NCBI GenBank assembly: GCA_029556545.1
Contig: JAKQEQ010000158.1
Span: 1-47,803 of the forward strand
Source: Candidatus Hydrogenedentota bacterium
Lineage (GTDB): Bacteria > Hydrogenedentota > Hydrogenedentia > Hydrogenedentales > JAGMZX01
DNA length: 47,803 nt
Reading direction: 5' to 3'
The notes under the pieces are model-generated. The model worked only from the letters and a program-made list of their open reading frames with translations. It searched no databases and was not told the DNA's origin. Numbering within the stretch: the stretch's first letter is position 1; each line of letters starts with the position of its first letter. Shown here piece after piece: positions 33,073-40,941 of the stretch. The position numbers and the translations under genes were made by a program.

Positions 33073-34449
33073 ATGCTGGACGCAGCCATTTCCAGACGGG
33101 CATTTCTTGCGGCAACGACCACGACGGCGCTTGCGGCGGGCTGGGCGACGCGCGTGAACGCGGCGCGGGTTGTGCCGGGCAAGACCTCGCCGAACGAGAA
33201 GCTGCACATCGCGGGGGTGGGCGTCGCCGGGATGGGCCGGTCGAACCTCGGCGCGTGCGAAACGGAGCATATCGTGGCGCTGTGCGACGTGGACGAGGCG
33301 CACGCGGCGGGGACGTTCGCGGCGTATCCGAAGGCGGCGCGGTATCGCGATTCCCGGCGGATGTTCGAGAAGGAGGACGGGCACATCGACGCGGTGGTCA
33401 TCGCGACGCCGGACCACACGCACGCGGTGATCGCGATGGCCGCCATGCGGCTCGGCAAGCACGTGTATTGCCAGAAGCCGCTGGCCCACAGCCTGGAAGA
33501 GACGCGGCGGCTCACGGAAGTCGCGCGAGAGACGGGCGTGCAGACGCAGATGGGCAATCAGGGGCACTCGTCCGAGCAAATCCGGCGGTTGTGCGAGTGG
33601 ATACAGGACGACGCCATAGGTCCTGTCCGCGAGGTGCATGCCTGGAGCGACCGACCCGTCGGCGGCGACCCGTGGTCGGACTTCCCGATCATGAAGCGGC
33701 CGGACGAGACGCCGCCGGTCCCCGAGTCGCTCGATTGGGACCTGTGGATCGGCCCCGCGCCGCTTCGGCCCTATCACCCGATCTATCATCCGACGACGTG
33801 GCGCGGCTGGCTCGATTTCGGCACGGGCCCGCTCGGCGACATGGGCTGCCACATCCTCGACCCGGCGTTCTGGGCGCTGCGGCTGGGGCATCCGGAGAGC
33901 GTGCAGGCGACGACGACGCATCATGACAGAGCGATCAGCGACGAGACCTATCCCCGCGCGTCCATCGTCCGCTACCGGTTCCCCGCGCGCGGCGCGATGC
34001 CGCCCGTAAGCCTCACGTGGTACGACGGGCGTCTGCTCCCCCCCATTCCCGAGGCGATTGGGGCCAACCCGAAACTAGGCGGCAACGGCGCGCTGCTCGT
34101 CGGGGATCGGGGCGTCATCCTGCACGGGTCCCACGGCGCGGGCGGCCTGCAACTCTTCCCCGAGTCGCTGCGGCGGGAGTATAAGGAGCCGCCGAAGACG
34201 CTGCCGCGCGTCAAGGAGGGCAAGGGCGCGCATGAACAGGATTGGATTCGCGCCTGCAAGGACGGCAAGCCCGCGAGTTCGCGTTTCGAGTACGGGGGCG
34301 CGCTGACGGAGATGGTGCTGCTCGGCGTGGTCGCCATGCGGGTGAAAGACCGGCGTCTCGATTGGGACGGGAGCGCACTGCGCATCACGAATGACGACGA
34401 AGCCGACCGGCTGGTGCGCCCGGCCTATCGCGAGGGGTGGACGTTATAG
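33073..34449 (+). CDS. Tat-exported Gfo/Idh/MocA family protein
   Basis: A 458-residue Gfo/Idh/MocA protein with a twin-arginine signal at the N-terminus (AAISRRAFLAATTTTALAAG), so it is exported folded, presumably with bound NAD(P). The Rossmann fold starts near 37 (HIAGVGVAGMGRSNL), the catalytic lysine region is HVYCQKPLAHSLEETRRL, and the substrate domain contains GDMGCHILDPAFWALRLG. Tat-exported members include glucose-fructose oxidoreductase-like proteins and the GH109 alpha-N-acetylgalactosaminidases, which use NAD; sequence alone does not decide. ATG 33073 is fixed by GGGAGG 7 nt upstream and by the signal peptide; the frame is open 68 codons further. It lies in the glycan region between the fucosidase and the GH98-like protein. 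Confidence 0.85.
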   Translation: MLDAAISRRAFLAATTTTALAAGWATRVNAARVVPGKTSPNEKLHIAGVGVAGMGRSNLGACETEHIVALCDVDEAHAAGTFAAYPKAARYRDSRRMFEKEDGHIDAVVIATPDHTHAVIAMAAMRLGKHVYCQKPLAHSLEETRRLTEVARETGVQTQMGNQGHSSEQIRRLCEWIQDDAIGPVREVHAWSDRPVGGDPWSDFPIMKRPDETPPVPESLDWDLWIGPAPLRPYHPIYHPTTWRGWLDFGTGPLGDMGCHILDPAFWALRLGHPESVQATTTHHDRAISDETYPRASIVRYRFPARGAMPPVSLTWYDGRLLPPIPEAIGANPKLGGNGALLVGDRGVILHGSHGAGGLQLFPESLRREYKEPPKTLPRVKEGKGAHEQDWIRACKDGKPASSRFEYGGALTEMVLLGVVAMRVKDRRLDWDGSALRITNDDEADRLVRPAYREGWTL

Positions 34450-34512
34450 AGTGGAGTAACTGCAACTTGAGGCGATTCGCGTTAGCATGTTGTCGATTGA
34501 GGTGTAACGCGC

Positions 34513-34725
34513 ATGTTGAAATCTCTTGAAGCCGTCATCGACGAAAACGGGAAAGTGCGGCTGGTTGAACCCGTGACGCTCCCACATGCCTGCCGCGCCA
34601 TCGTGACGATCATCGAAGACAGCAGCGCTGTGGAAACTGCATTACTCAGCGAGCAGTCGCTCGCGAGAGATTGGAGCCGCCCCGAGGAAGATGTGGCATG
34701 GTCACACCTTCAGCAGGCTCAATAG
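34513..34725 (+). CDS. antitoxin of a PemK/MazF-type toxin-antitoxin pair
   Basis: A 70-residue protein that begins with the beta-rich DNA-binding-like pattern SLEAVIDENGKVRLVEPVTL and ends with LLSEQSLARDWSRPEEDVAW. The last segment is the typical C-terminal tail of antitoxins that neutralise PemK/MazF-like RNases. The downstream toxin reading frame starts inside this gene (34698), an overlap of 28 nt, as in intact pairs. The toxin is broken by a stop codon, so this antitoxin may be a relic or may act against a toxin elsewhere. Confidence 0.7.
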   Translation: MLKSLEAVIDENGKVRLVEPVTLPHACRAIVTIIEDSSAVETALLSEQSLARDWSRPEEDVAWSHLQQAQ

Positions 34726-35030
34726 TCCTGATCCGCTTTCCTTTTTCCGATCTTTCAAGCACCAAGATCCGCCCCGCCGTGGTCCTGGCCTCCGCCGATA
34801 ATGACGACTGAATTCTCTGTCAGGTCACGAGCAATCCATATGGCGATTTGAACGCGATCCAGATCGATGCCGACGCCTTCGAGAGCGGAACGCTCGACCG
34901 CGTCAGTTTCGTCCGTCCAGGCAAGCTGTTCACGGCCAACCTCTCCGTGATGACCGCGGTGATCGGGCGTCTTCGCCGCGCATTGTCGGAACTCCGGTCG
35001 GCCTACGGCCTCCCTCCTTTCCGACAATGC
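34698..35030 (+). pseudogene. PemK/MazF-like toxin, broken by in-frame TGA
   Basis: The ATG at 34698 starts a frame that reads GSIVLIRFPFSDLSSTKIRP then AVVLASADNDD and hits TGA at 34809-34811. It then continues in the same frame as ILCQVTSNPYGDLNAIQIDA and SGTLDRVSFVRPGKLFTANL, a normal PemK/MazF-type RNase toxin sequence. In relatives the stopped position is usually tryptophan (GDWILCQ), so TGG has probably mutated to TGA. Other genes in the window end with TGA, so recoding is unlikely. The 3' end has no stop where expected, is replaced by a hairpin (34980-35030), and the frame stays open to 35195. Confidence 0.8.
34980..35030 (+). terminator. 12-bp hairpin at 3' end of toxin pseudogene
   Basis: GCATTGTCGGAA (34980-34991) pairs perfectly with TTCCGACAATGC (35019-35030), and the loop itself contains a GGCC-TAC-GGCC stem. 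There is no T-tract. It may be a small inserted palindromic element that removed the toxin stop codon, or a terminator-like structure. Confidence 0.45.
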
Positions 35031-35106
35031 CTGCACCCCGGAGCCACGACCCGAAACCAAGGCAAATACTCTCATTCAAGTTGGTACATAAAACGGGGGC
35101 AGGTCA

Positions 35107-37434
35107 TTACCGGTCGCCCGCGCGGGGTTCGAAGACGTCCGGGCCGGTTCGGAATTGGTCGAAAGGCCCGGAGGACGGTTCGAGCAGTTCCTTGAAGTTC
35201 GGGAAGGCGGGGTCCGTGCGCAGTATGCGCCAGACGCCGTCGCGGTCGGTCCACGTAGTCCAGATATCGCCCGTGTCGCCTGCGGGGAACGATACGGGGA
35301 CATCGGCGAGGCGGCCCGTGGCGTCGGTGAGGGCGTAGCCGGTAATGCGGCAGTAGAGCAGCAGCCGCGCGGTGCGGTCGGCGTCGTATTGCGCGAAGTC
35401 CCAGGCGCGAATCTGGCGGTGCATGCGTGTGGCGGTGTACCGCTCGAAGAGCCACTGGTAGGCGCGGCGGACGTACTCGAATCGCCAGCCCTGCGGGTCT
35501 TCGTAGTCGGTCGAGTACACGTCGAGGACCCCGTCGAGGTCCCGACGCAACACGGCGCGGTCCCATCCCTCGATGCGCTCGACAATGCCCATCGCCATCC
35601 CCCGCCGCGTGTCGTCGAGACCATCGTAATCGGGCCACCACGGCGTGGAAGCGGAAACGGGTGAAGCCCCTTCTTCGATGGGCCGTGCTTCGGAGTAACT
35701 CTGCACGGACGAGACGAGCGCTTCCTCGACGATGCGGCTCTCGACGACGCTCAGCGCCAGGTATTCGCCGTGGTCCACCGTGGTTTCGAAGGGCTCCTTC
35801 TCGTTGGTCAAGGCCGTGACGGCGTAGGCGACGGCGAGGTCGGCGGGCACGTCGAGATCGGCATATCGCCGCTGATCGAGGCCGCTCGCGACGACGGTGT
35901 ATCGCAGTTCAGGCAGGACGCGTTTGTACACCTTGTACGACAGGTCGCCCTCTCGGAACGGCCACGTCAACGAGACGCCCTCGTTTTCGCGACGCGCGAT
36001 CAGGCCACGCACCGGCGCGGGGGCCTCGGCCACGCGCGCGGTCTGCGTTTCGGCCACGTTTTCGCGGGTGTTCATGACGTAGATGCCGCGTCCCACGCGG
36101 CAGATGAACGCCGTGCCTTCGCCATCGGGACGGCGGTAGGGCGCCAGGAAATCGACCCAGCCTTCGGCGCTCGTCACGTCGCCGGGCCGCACGACGCGCG
36201 CGAAGGCGCTCAGCGCGTCCTCGGGCGCGTGGGCCGAGACCACCGGGACCCAGTAGTAGTCGCCGCGGTTCAGGATCAGTTCCGGGACCTGGCCGGGGCG
36301 CTCGATGCCGTAGGCGGCGTGGGCGAAGAGCCCGAGATCGCAGACGCCGTCGAGATCGCGCAGGTTTCGGTGGAATTCGAGGGCATTCGCGGCGGGCGCG
36401 AGTTGATAGGCGAGCCGCGCCTTCTCCTTCACGAAGTCCCGCCGTGCGATGAGGCCCTTGTCGATGAGTTCCTCGAGGGTCGGGCGAATCGCCATGTCCC
36501 AATGATGCCGCGCCGGGCCGAACCAGAGGTCGCGGTCCATGGGGAACGCATAGACGGTGGCCCCGGTCATCGCGCCGTTGAGCATCATGGCGCGGCAGAG
36601 CGCGCTCGGCATCTTTTCGACGCCGTCCGCGCCGCCGAAGCGGCCCAAGCCGTCGAAGCGGGCATCCGCGTACCACCGCGAGTCAGGCGCAACGCCCCAA
36701 TACTCGGCCGCGCCTTCGAGCCAGAGGCCCATCGCCGCCGGAAGCTGCGTGGTCGCGTGGGGACCCCGGTAGGCCACGCCGGGAATGGCGTAGCCGCGAC
36801 ACTCTCGCAGGGTCGCGTACAGGGGCGCGCACGCGGCGTTCGCCATGACGCGCGGCCAGCCCAGTTCATCGAGGCTGATCCACGCGAAGCGGCCATAGCG
36901 CGCGGCCGTCCTGATTGTATCGGCAAGCCAGCGCACGAGCTGCGGCGGGTCGAGTCCCGGGGCCTTGTCGAGCGGGTCGTATTCTTTGAAGCGCATGCCG
37001 CTGACGGCGACGCCCTTGACGCAGGTGAAGTCGTGCAGCAACTCGGCCAGATGGGTGACGGGGTAGTACCGCTGAGGGTTGCCGTCGGCCACGGTGATGA
37101 CCGTGGGCACGTCGGACGCCTGCAGGGCGGGGAGTAGCGTCAGGTACCGCTCGTGACGGCTGATGAGGTCGATGCCGGGCGCGTCGATCGCGAGCGCCGC
37201 GTAAGGCCGCAACGACTCGGGCAGCGCGGCCCACGCCGCGCGGACGTGCTCGATATAAAGGGTGGTGTCGCCGGCCGCGGGGTCGCGGACGGTGAAGAGC
37301 AGCAAGGGATGTTCGGGGCTGATCTCGACCTTGAGCGCGGGAAACTCCGCGCTCGCGCAAAGGTTCGTCGCAAGCAGGAACCCCGCAAAGAACAGCCCGG
37401 CCCTTCCCCATGTCGCCTCAATCACTCGTGGCAT
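35107..37434 (-). CDS. secreted GH98-like glycoside hydrolase with FN3-like and NTF2-like domains
   Basis: A 775-residue protein with a signal peptide (AGLFFAGFLLATNLCASA). Residues 30-400 resemble the GH98 catalytic domain: LHDFTCVKGVAVSGMRFKEY, LGWPRVM, then MGLWLEGAAEYWGVAPDSRW and SALCRAMMLNGAMTGATVYA. GH98 enzymes are endo-beta-galactosidases known for cutting blood-group-type or xylan chains. Around 480-560 there is a fibronectin-III-like beta domain (VSLTWPFREGDLSYKVYKRV). From about 625 to the end lies an NTF2/SnoaL-like domain (GIVERIEGWDRAVLRRDLDG, VLDVYSTDYEDP, then IWTTWTDRDGVWRI). This three-part fusion is unusual. The ATG at 37434 has GGAG only 2 nt before it; a GTG at 37425 has better spacing. 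Catalytic residues were not assigned. Confidence 0.65.
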   Translation of the reverse strand: MPRVIEATWGRAGLFFAGFLLATNLCASAEFPALKVEISPEHPLLLFTVRDPAAGDTTLYIEHVRAAWAALPESLRPYAALAIDAPGIDLISRHERYLTLLPALQASDVPTVITVADGNPQRYYPVTHLAELLHDFTCVKGVAVSGMRFKEYDPLDKAPGLDPPQLVRWLADTIRTAARYGRFAWISLDELGWPRVMANAACAPLYATLRECRGYAIPGVAYRGPHATTQLPAAMGLWLEGAAEYWGVAPDSRWYADARFDGLGRFGGADGVEKMPSALCRAMMLNGAMTGATVYAFPMDRDLWFGPARHHWDMAIRPTLEELIDKGLIARRDFVKEKARLAYQLAPAANALEFHRNLRDLDGVCDLGLFAHAAYGIERPGQVPELILNRGDYYWVPVVSAHAPEDALSAFARVVRPGDVTSAEGWVDFLAPYRRPDGEGTAFICRVGRGIYVMNTRENVAETQTARVAEAPAPVRGLIARRENEGVSLTWPFREGDLSYKVYKRVLPELRYTVVASGLDQRRYADLDVPADLAVAYAVTALTNEKEPFETTVDHGEYLALSVVESRIVEEALVSSVQSYSEARPIEEGASPVSASTPWWPDYDGLDDTRRGMAMGIVERIEGWDRAVLRRDLDGVLDVYSTDYEDPQGWRFEYVRRAYQWLFERYTATRMHRQIRAWDFAQYDADRTARLLLYCRITGYALTDATGRLADVPVSFPAGDTGDIWTTWTDRDGVWRILRTDPAFPNFKELLEPSSGPFDQFRTGPDVFEPRAGDR

Positions 37435-37615
37435 GGCTCCGATTCTACGTTAGGCCCGCGAAAACGCTCAACCGACCCGGCTTCCTCCCCGCGACGGGCT
37501 CGCAGCCTTGGCCTTACTATCCCTTTACGCGGGAAAGAGTTGCATAGGAGACCGGTCGGTGCGGTGGTGCGGTTTCGCCTTCGGCACGCGCCAGCGGACT
37601 ACGGCGTGGCAAGCA

Positions 37616-37710
37616 GGAAACTGGCCACAGCGGAGGAGACCTACGGTCGGGCCGGTGGCTCGGTCAGGAGACCGGCCACAACAGGGCCGCCGGGAGACCG
37701 GCCACAACAG
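37616..37710. repeat. three degenerate 18-nt repeats (GGAGACCGGCCACAACAG)
   Basis: Two exact copies of GGAGACCGGCCACAACAG lie at 37667-37684 and 37693-37710, and a diverged copy lies at 37616-37633. They occupy part of the 378-bp gap between the divergent GH98-like and DUF4091 genes. I see no promoter I would call in this gap. Confidence 0.7.
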
Positions 37711-37746
37711 AGGGGCGGGTTGAAGATCTGGTCATGAATTGAAGAA

Positions 37747-37798
37747 CATGGGCAGGATGGCCATGCCACGGAGAGAATTACGGGCAGGGTGCCCATGC
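37747..37798. repeat. interspersed palindromic repeat, copy 1
   Basis: CATGGGCAGGATGGCCATG followed by CCAC (37747-37769) and a second, similar half CGGGCAGGGTGCCCATGC (37781-37798) form a paired palindrome. A close copy of the first half lies at 47474-47496. Confidence 0.65.
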
Positions 37799-37812
37799 AA
37801 GGAGGGTCTATC

Positions 37813-40800
37813 ATGTTGATGTGGAATCGCAGTGTCGGTCTTGCGTTTGTGCTCACGTCTTGCTGCGCGGCGGCGCTGGCGCAGGCGCTTGCCGTGCCGA
37901 ATGCGTCTTTCGAGGCCAGGGCTGCGGACGCGGATGCGCCGGAGGGGTGGACGGTCTCGGGCGGCGAGGGCGCGTGGGGCGAAGACGCGGCGGAGGGCGC
38001 GCGTTGCATCACGGTTACGGGCAACGGGAAGCCGGGCGATAACAATTACTGGCGGACGGCGGACCTGTCTTTCGCCCCGTTCTCGGTGTACCGGCTGCGG
38101 TTTCAGGCGCGGCGCGGCGCGGGCGGGGGCGGCTGCCCGACAAGCGGGCCGGTTTTTTGCAACCGGGACCTGTTCGACCTGACGCAATCCTGGCAGGAAT
38201 GCACGTCGATATTCGTCACGCCGAGCGAACTTGCGCCGGACCAGCAGTGGCTGCGCTTCGGTCAGTGGGAAGTCAACGGCACGGTTGCGTATGACGCCGT
38301 TGAATTGACGGGCGCGCAGCCGGTGTATCGCGTTGCGAACAGGATCGCGCTGGGCGAGGGCGAAAGCATCGCGGGCGACGAGTACGTCTTCCGCGCGCCC
38401 TTCGATACGTTGTGGACCAACCACGCGCGGCCGCTCGCGGTGAACCGCTGCGTATTCAACACGTCGCGCTGGGTCTTCGCCACGGACAACGAGGTCGTCT
38501 ACCGGCACGATATCCGCGACATCGAGCAGACCGAGGCGCGCGTCGAAGTAAACATCGGCCACCACTCCGCGGGCACGCTCGTTGTCGAGGCGTCGCGGGA
38601 CGGTGTCGCCTGGGAACCTGTCGGCACGCTGCCCGGCACGGGCGTAGGCGCGTTCGACGTGCCCGCCGGCCTGTTTCCCGCGCGGGAACTCTGGGTGCGT
38701 CTCGGCACGCGGGCCGCGCGGGCGCTCGCGGGCGACTCGGACCCAGGCGCGTTTCAACTCTATGCGTATACGTACACGGCTCGCCTGGAACGCGCGCCGG
38801 GCAATATGCGCGGGGCCACGCATTACCTCGCCGTTACGGAAACCGATCCGCGTTTGGAAGTCGAGGTGCTGTCGCTCGGTGACGCGATACCCGGCGGCGA
38901 CAACGTGTTGCGCGCGCGCGTGCGCAACCTCACGCGACGCAATATCAAGGCGCGGCCCAGGCTGGCCCTTTCCGCCGCCGATATCGAGACGCGCGAGCGG
39001 ACCGCGCTCGAATTGAAGCCGGGCGATAACGACCTCGCGCTGGCGTATCCGGTGCGCGCGACGGGACGCAACGACGCGGTCTTTACGCTCGGCGGCGGCA
39101 TCCGCTATCGCGCGGAAACGCGATTCGAGGTGTCGGACCTGTACAACGCGGACTTCGGCGCGCGATTGCCCGCGTCGAGCGACGCCGTGGGGCTCTGGTG
39201 GGCGTCCTCAGGCTGGAAGATCAGCGACTCGCGCCCGCTGCCGGACCGAAAGGACAAGGCGCTGTGCATCCAGGCCGCGCGGAACGAAACGGAGGCGGCG
39301 CAACTGGTGGTGCGGCCGCGCGCGGCGCTGCGGGGCTTGACCGCGTCGGTCGAGCCGCTGGAAGGACCGGGCGGCGCAGCGATTGGCGGCGAAAACGTCG
39401 AGGTGCTGCGCGTGCGGTATGTGCCGGTCACGCGGCCCACGGACCGCACGGGCGCGGTGGCGCCGTGGCCGGACCCGCTGCCGCCGTTCGCCGGGCCGAT
39501 CGACGTGGCGGCGAACAAGAACCAGCCGCTGTGGGTGCGGGTGCGCGTGCCGGAAGACGCGCCCGCGGGCGTATATCGCGGCGCGGTGGTGGTCCGCGCC
39601 GAGGGCTACGAGGCGCGCGCGCCGGTCGAGGTCGAGGTCTTTGATTTCACCCTGCCGAACCGGAAGACGTGCGTGACGGCCTTCGGCTTCAGCGCGGGTC
39701 TCGCGTTCCGGTATCACGGCGTGACCGGCCCGGAGCAGAAACGGCAAGTCCATGAGCAGTACCTCGCCGCGCTCAGCGCGCACCACATCACGCCCTATGA
39801 TCCCGCCGCGCTCGATCCGATCGAATACGCCTGGCCCGAGATTCCGAAGGACCGACCCTTGACGCCCGAAGAAGTCGCGGCGTTGAAGCCGACGTTCCAA
39901 TGGGACGCCTGGGACCGCGCCATGACGCGGGCCTTCGATCAGTATCACTTCACTTCGTTCCGGCTGGGCGTGCCCGGCATGGGCGGCGGCACGTTTCACT
40001 CGCGCCACGAGCCGGAACTGCTCGGCTTCCGCGAGGACACGCCAGAGTATCAGGCGCTGTTCACGTCCTGGTGCCGGCAGGTCGAGGAACACCTGCGCGC
40101 AAAGGGTTGGCTCGAAAATGCCTACGTGTACTGGTTCGACGAGCCGGACCCGAAGGACTACGCCTTCGTGATGAACGGGTTTCGCAAGCTCGCGGAGGCC
40201 GCGCCGGGCATCCCGCGCATGTTGACCGAGCAGGTCGAGGAGGAACTTGTCAGCGGCCCGAATATCTGGTGTCCGGTCACGCCGGAATATAACCACGAGG
40301 CCGCCGAGGCGCGCCGGGCCGCGGGCGACCGCTTCTGGTGGTACGTATGCACGGGCCCGAAAGCGCCCTACGTCACGCTGTTCATCGATCATCCGGGGAC
40401 GGAGATGCGGGTGTGGCTGTGGCAGACGTGGCAGCGCAAGATCGACGGCATTCTCATCTGGCAAACGAACTACTGGCACAGCCCCGAGGCGTATCCCGAT
40501 CAATTGCAGAACCCTTACGAGGACCCGATGGGCTGGACCACCAGCTACAGCACGCCCTCGGGCGCGCGCATCCCGTGGGGCAACGGCGACGGGCGTTTCC
40601 TCTACCCGCCCGAGGCGGCGGCGGACGGCAATCCCTCGCAACCGGTGATCGATCCGCCTGTGGACTGCATCCGCATCGAGATGATCCGCGACGGCATCGA
40701 GGACTACGAGTATCTGGCGCTGCTGCGCGGCCTGATCGAGAGCAAAGGCGACGCGATCCCGCCGCAAGAACACGCGGCATACGAGGCACTGCTTCTCGTG

Positions 40801-40905
40801 CCGGAGGACATTACGGCGAGCATGACGGAATTCACGAAGGACCCCGCGCCCATCGAGCGCCGCCGCGAGGAGATCGCCCGCGCCATCGAGCGCCTCAGCC
40901 GGTGA
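37813..40905 (+). CDS. secreted DUF4091 (GH123-related) glycan-active protein
   Basis: A 1030-residue exported protein with a signal peptide (VGLAFVLTSCCAAALAQALA). Residues 25-180 form a carbohydrate-binding-like beta-sandwich (NASFEARAADADAPEGWTV), then further beta domains follow to about 620. The TIM-barrel-like region has NAYVYWFDEPDPKDYAFVMN, in which the DEP acids are candidate catalytic residues. The C-terminal DUF4091 domain ends the protein with the signature DCIRIEMIRDGIEDYEYLAL. DUF4091 is found in GH123-like N-acetylgalactosaminidases, but many relatives are uncharacterised. ATG 37813 is chosen because AGGAGG lies 8 nt upstream and the signal peptide begins there; the frame is open to 37789. 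It is part of the glycan-degradation set. Confidence 0.8.
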   Translation: MLMWNRSVGLAFVLTSCCAAALAQALAVPNASFEARAADADAPEGWTVSGGEGAWGEDAAEGARCITVTGNGKPGDNNYWRTADLSFAPFSVYRLRFQARRGAGGGGCPTSGPVFCNRDLFDLTQSWQECTSIFVTPSELAPDQQWLRFGQWEVNGTVAYDAVELTGAQPVYRVANRIALGEGESIAGDEYVFRAPFDTLWTNHARPLAVNRCVFNTSRWVFATDNEVVYRHDIRDIEQTEARVEVNIGHHSAGTLVVEASRDGVAWEPVGTLPGTGVGAFDVPAGLFPARELWVRLGTRAARALAGDSDPGAFQLYAYTYTARLERAPGNMRGATHYLAVTETDPRLEVEVLSLGDAIPGGDNVLRARVRNLTRRNIKARPRLALSAADIETRERTALELKPGDNDLALAYPVRATGRNDAVFTLGGGIRYRAETRFEVSDLYNADFGARLPASSDAVGLWWASSGWKISDSRPLPDRKDKALCIQAARNETEAAQLVVRPRAALRGLTASVEPLEGPGGAAIGGENVEVLRVRYVPVTRPTDRTGAVAPWPDPLPPFAGPIDVAANKNQPLWVRVRVPEDAPAGVYRGAVVVRAEGYEARAPVEVEVFDFTLPNRKTCVTAFGFSAGLAFRYHGVTGPEQKRQVHEQYLAALSAHHITPYDPAALDPIEYAWPEIPKDRPLTPEEVAALKPTFQWDAWDRAMTRAFDQYHFTSFRLGVPGMGGGTFHSRHEPELLGFREDTPEYQALFTSWCRQVEEHLRAKGWLENAYVYWFDEPDPKDYAFVMNGFRKLAEAAPGIPRMLTEQVEEELVSGPNIWCPVTPEYNHEAAEARRAAGDRFWWYVCTGPKAPYVTLFIDHPGTEMRVWLWQTWQRKIDGILIWQTNYWHSPEAYPDQLQNPYEDPMGWTTSYSTPSGARIPWGNGDGRFLYPPEAAADGNPSQPVIDPPVDCIRIEMIRDGIEDYEYLALLRGLIESKGDAIPPQEHAAYEALLLVPEDITASMTEFTKDPAPIERRREEIARAIERLSR

Positions 40906-40941
40906 AGGACGCGCGGCCGCGCCAAGAGCTGAAAAACGGAC

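Noticed and set aside
34809-34811. TGA as selenocysteine or recoded tryptophan in the toxin
   Set aside because: Other genes in the window stop at TGA, the family has no selenoproteins, and no SECIS-like element was recognised; a nonsense mutation is simpler.
34980-35030. Palindrome considered as an integron attC site
   Set aside because: The core motif GTTRRRY and its inverse RYYYAAC are not present and no integrase or cassette array is near.
37525-37707. Short minus-strand frame over the 18-nt repeat region
   Set aside because: It is composed of translated repeats (GRSPDRATGP pattern), has no ribosome site and no family match.
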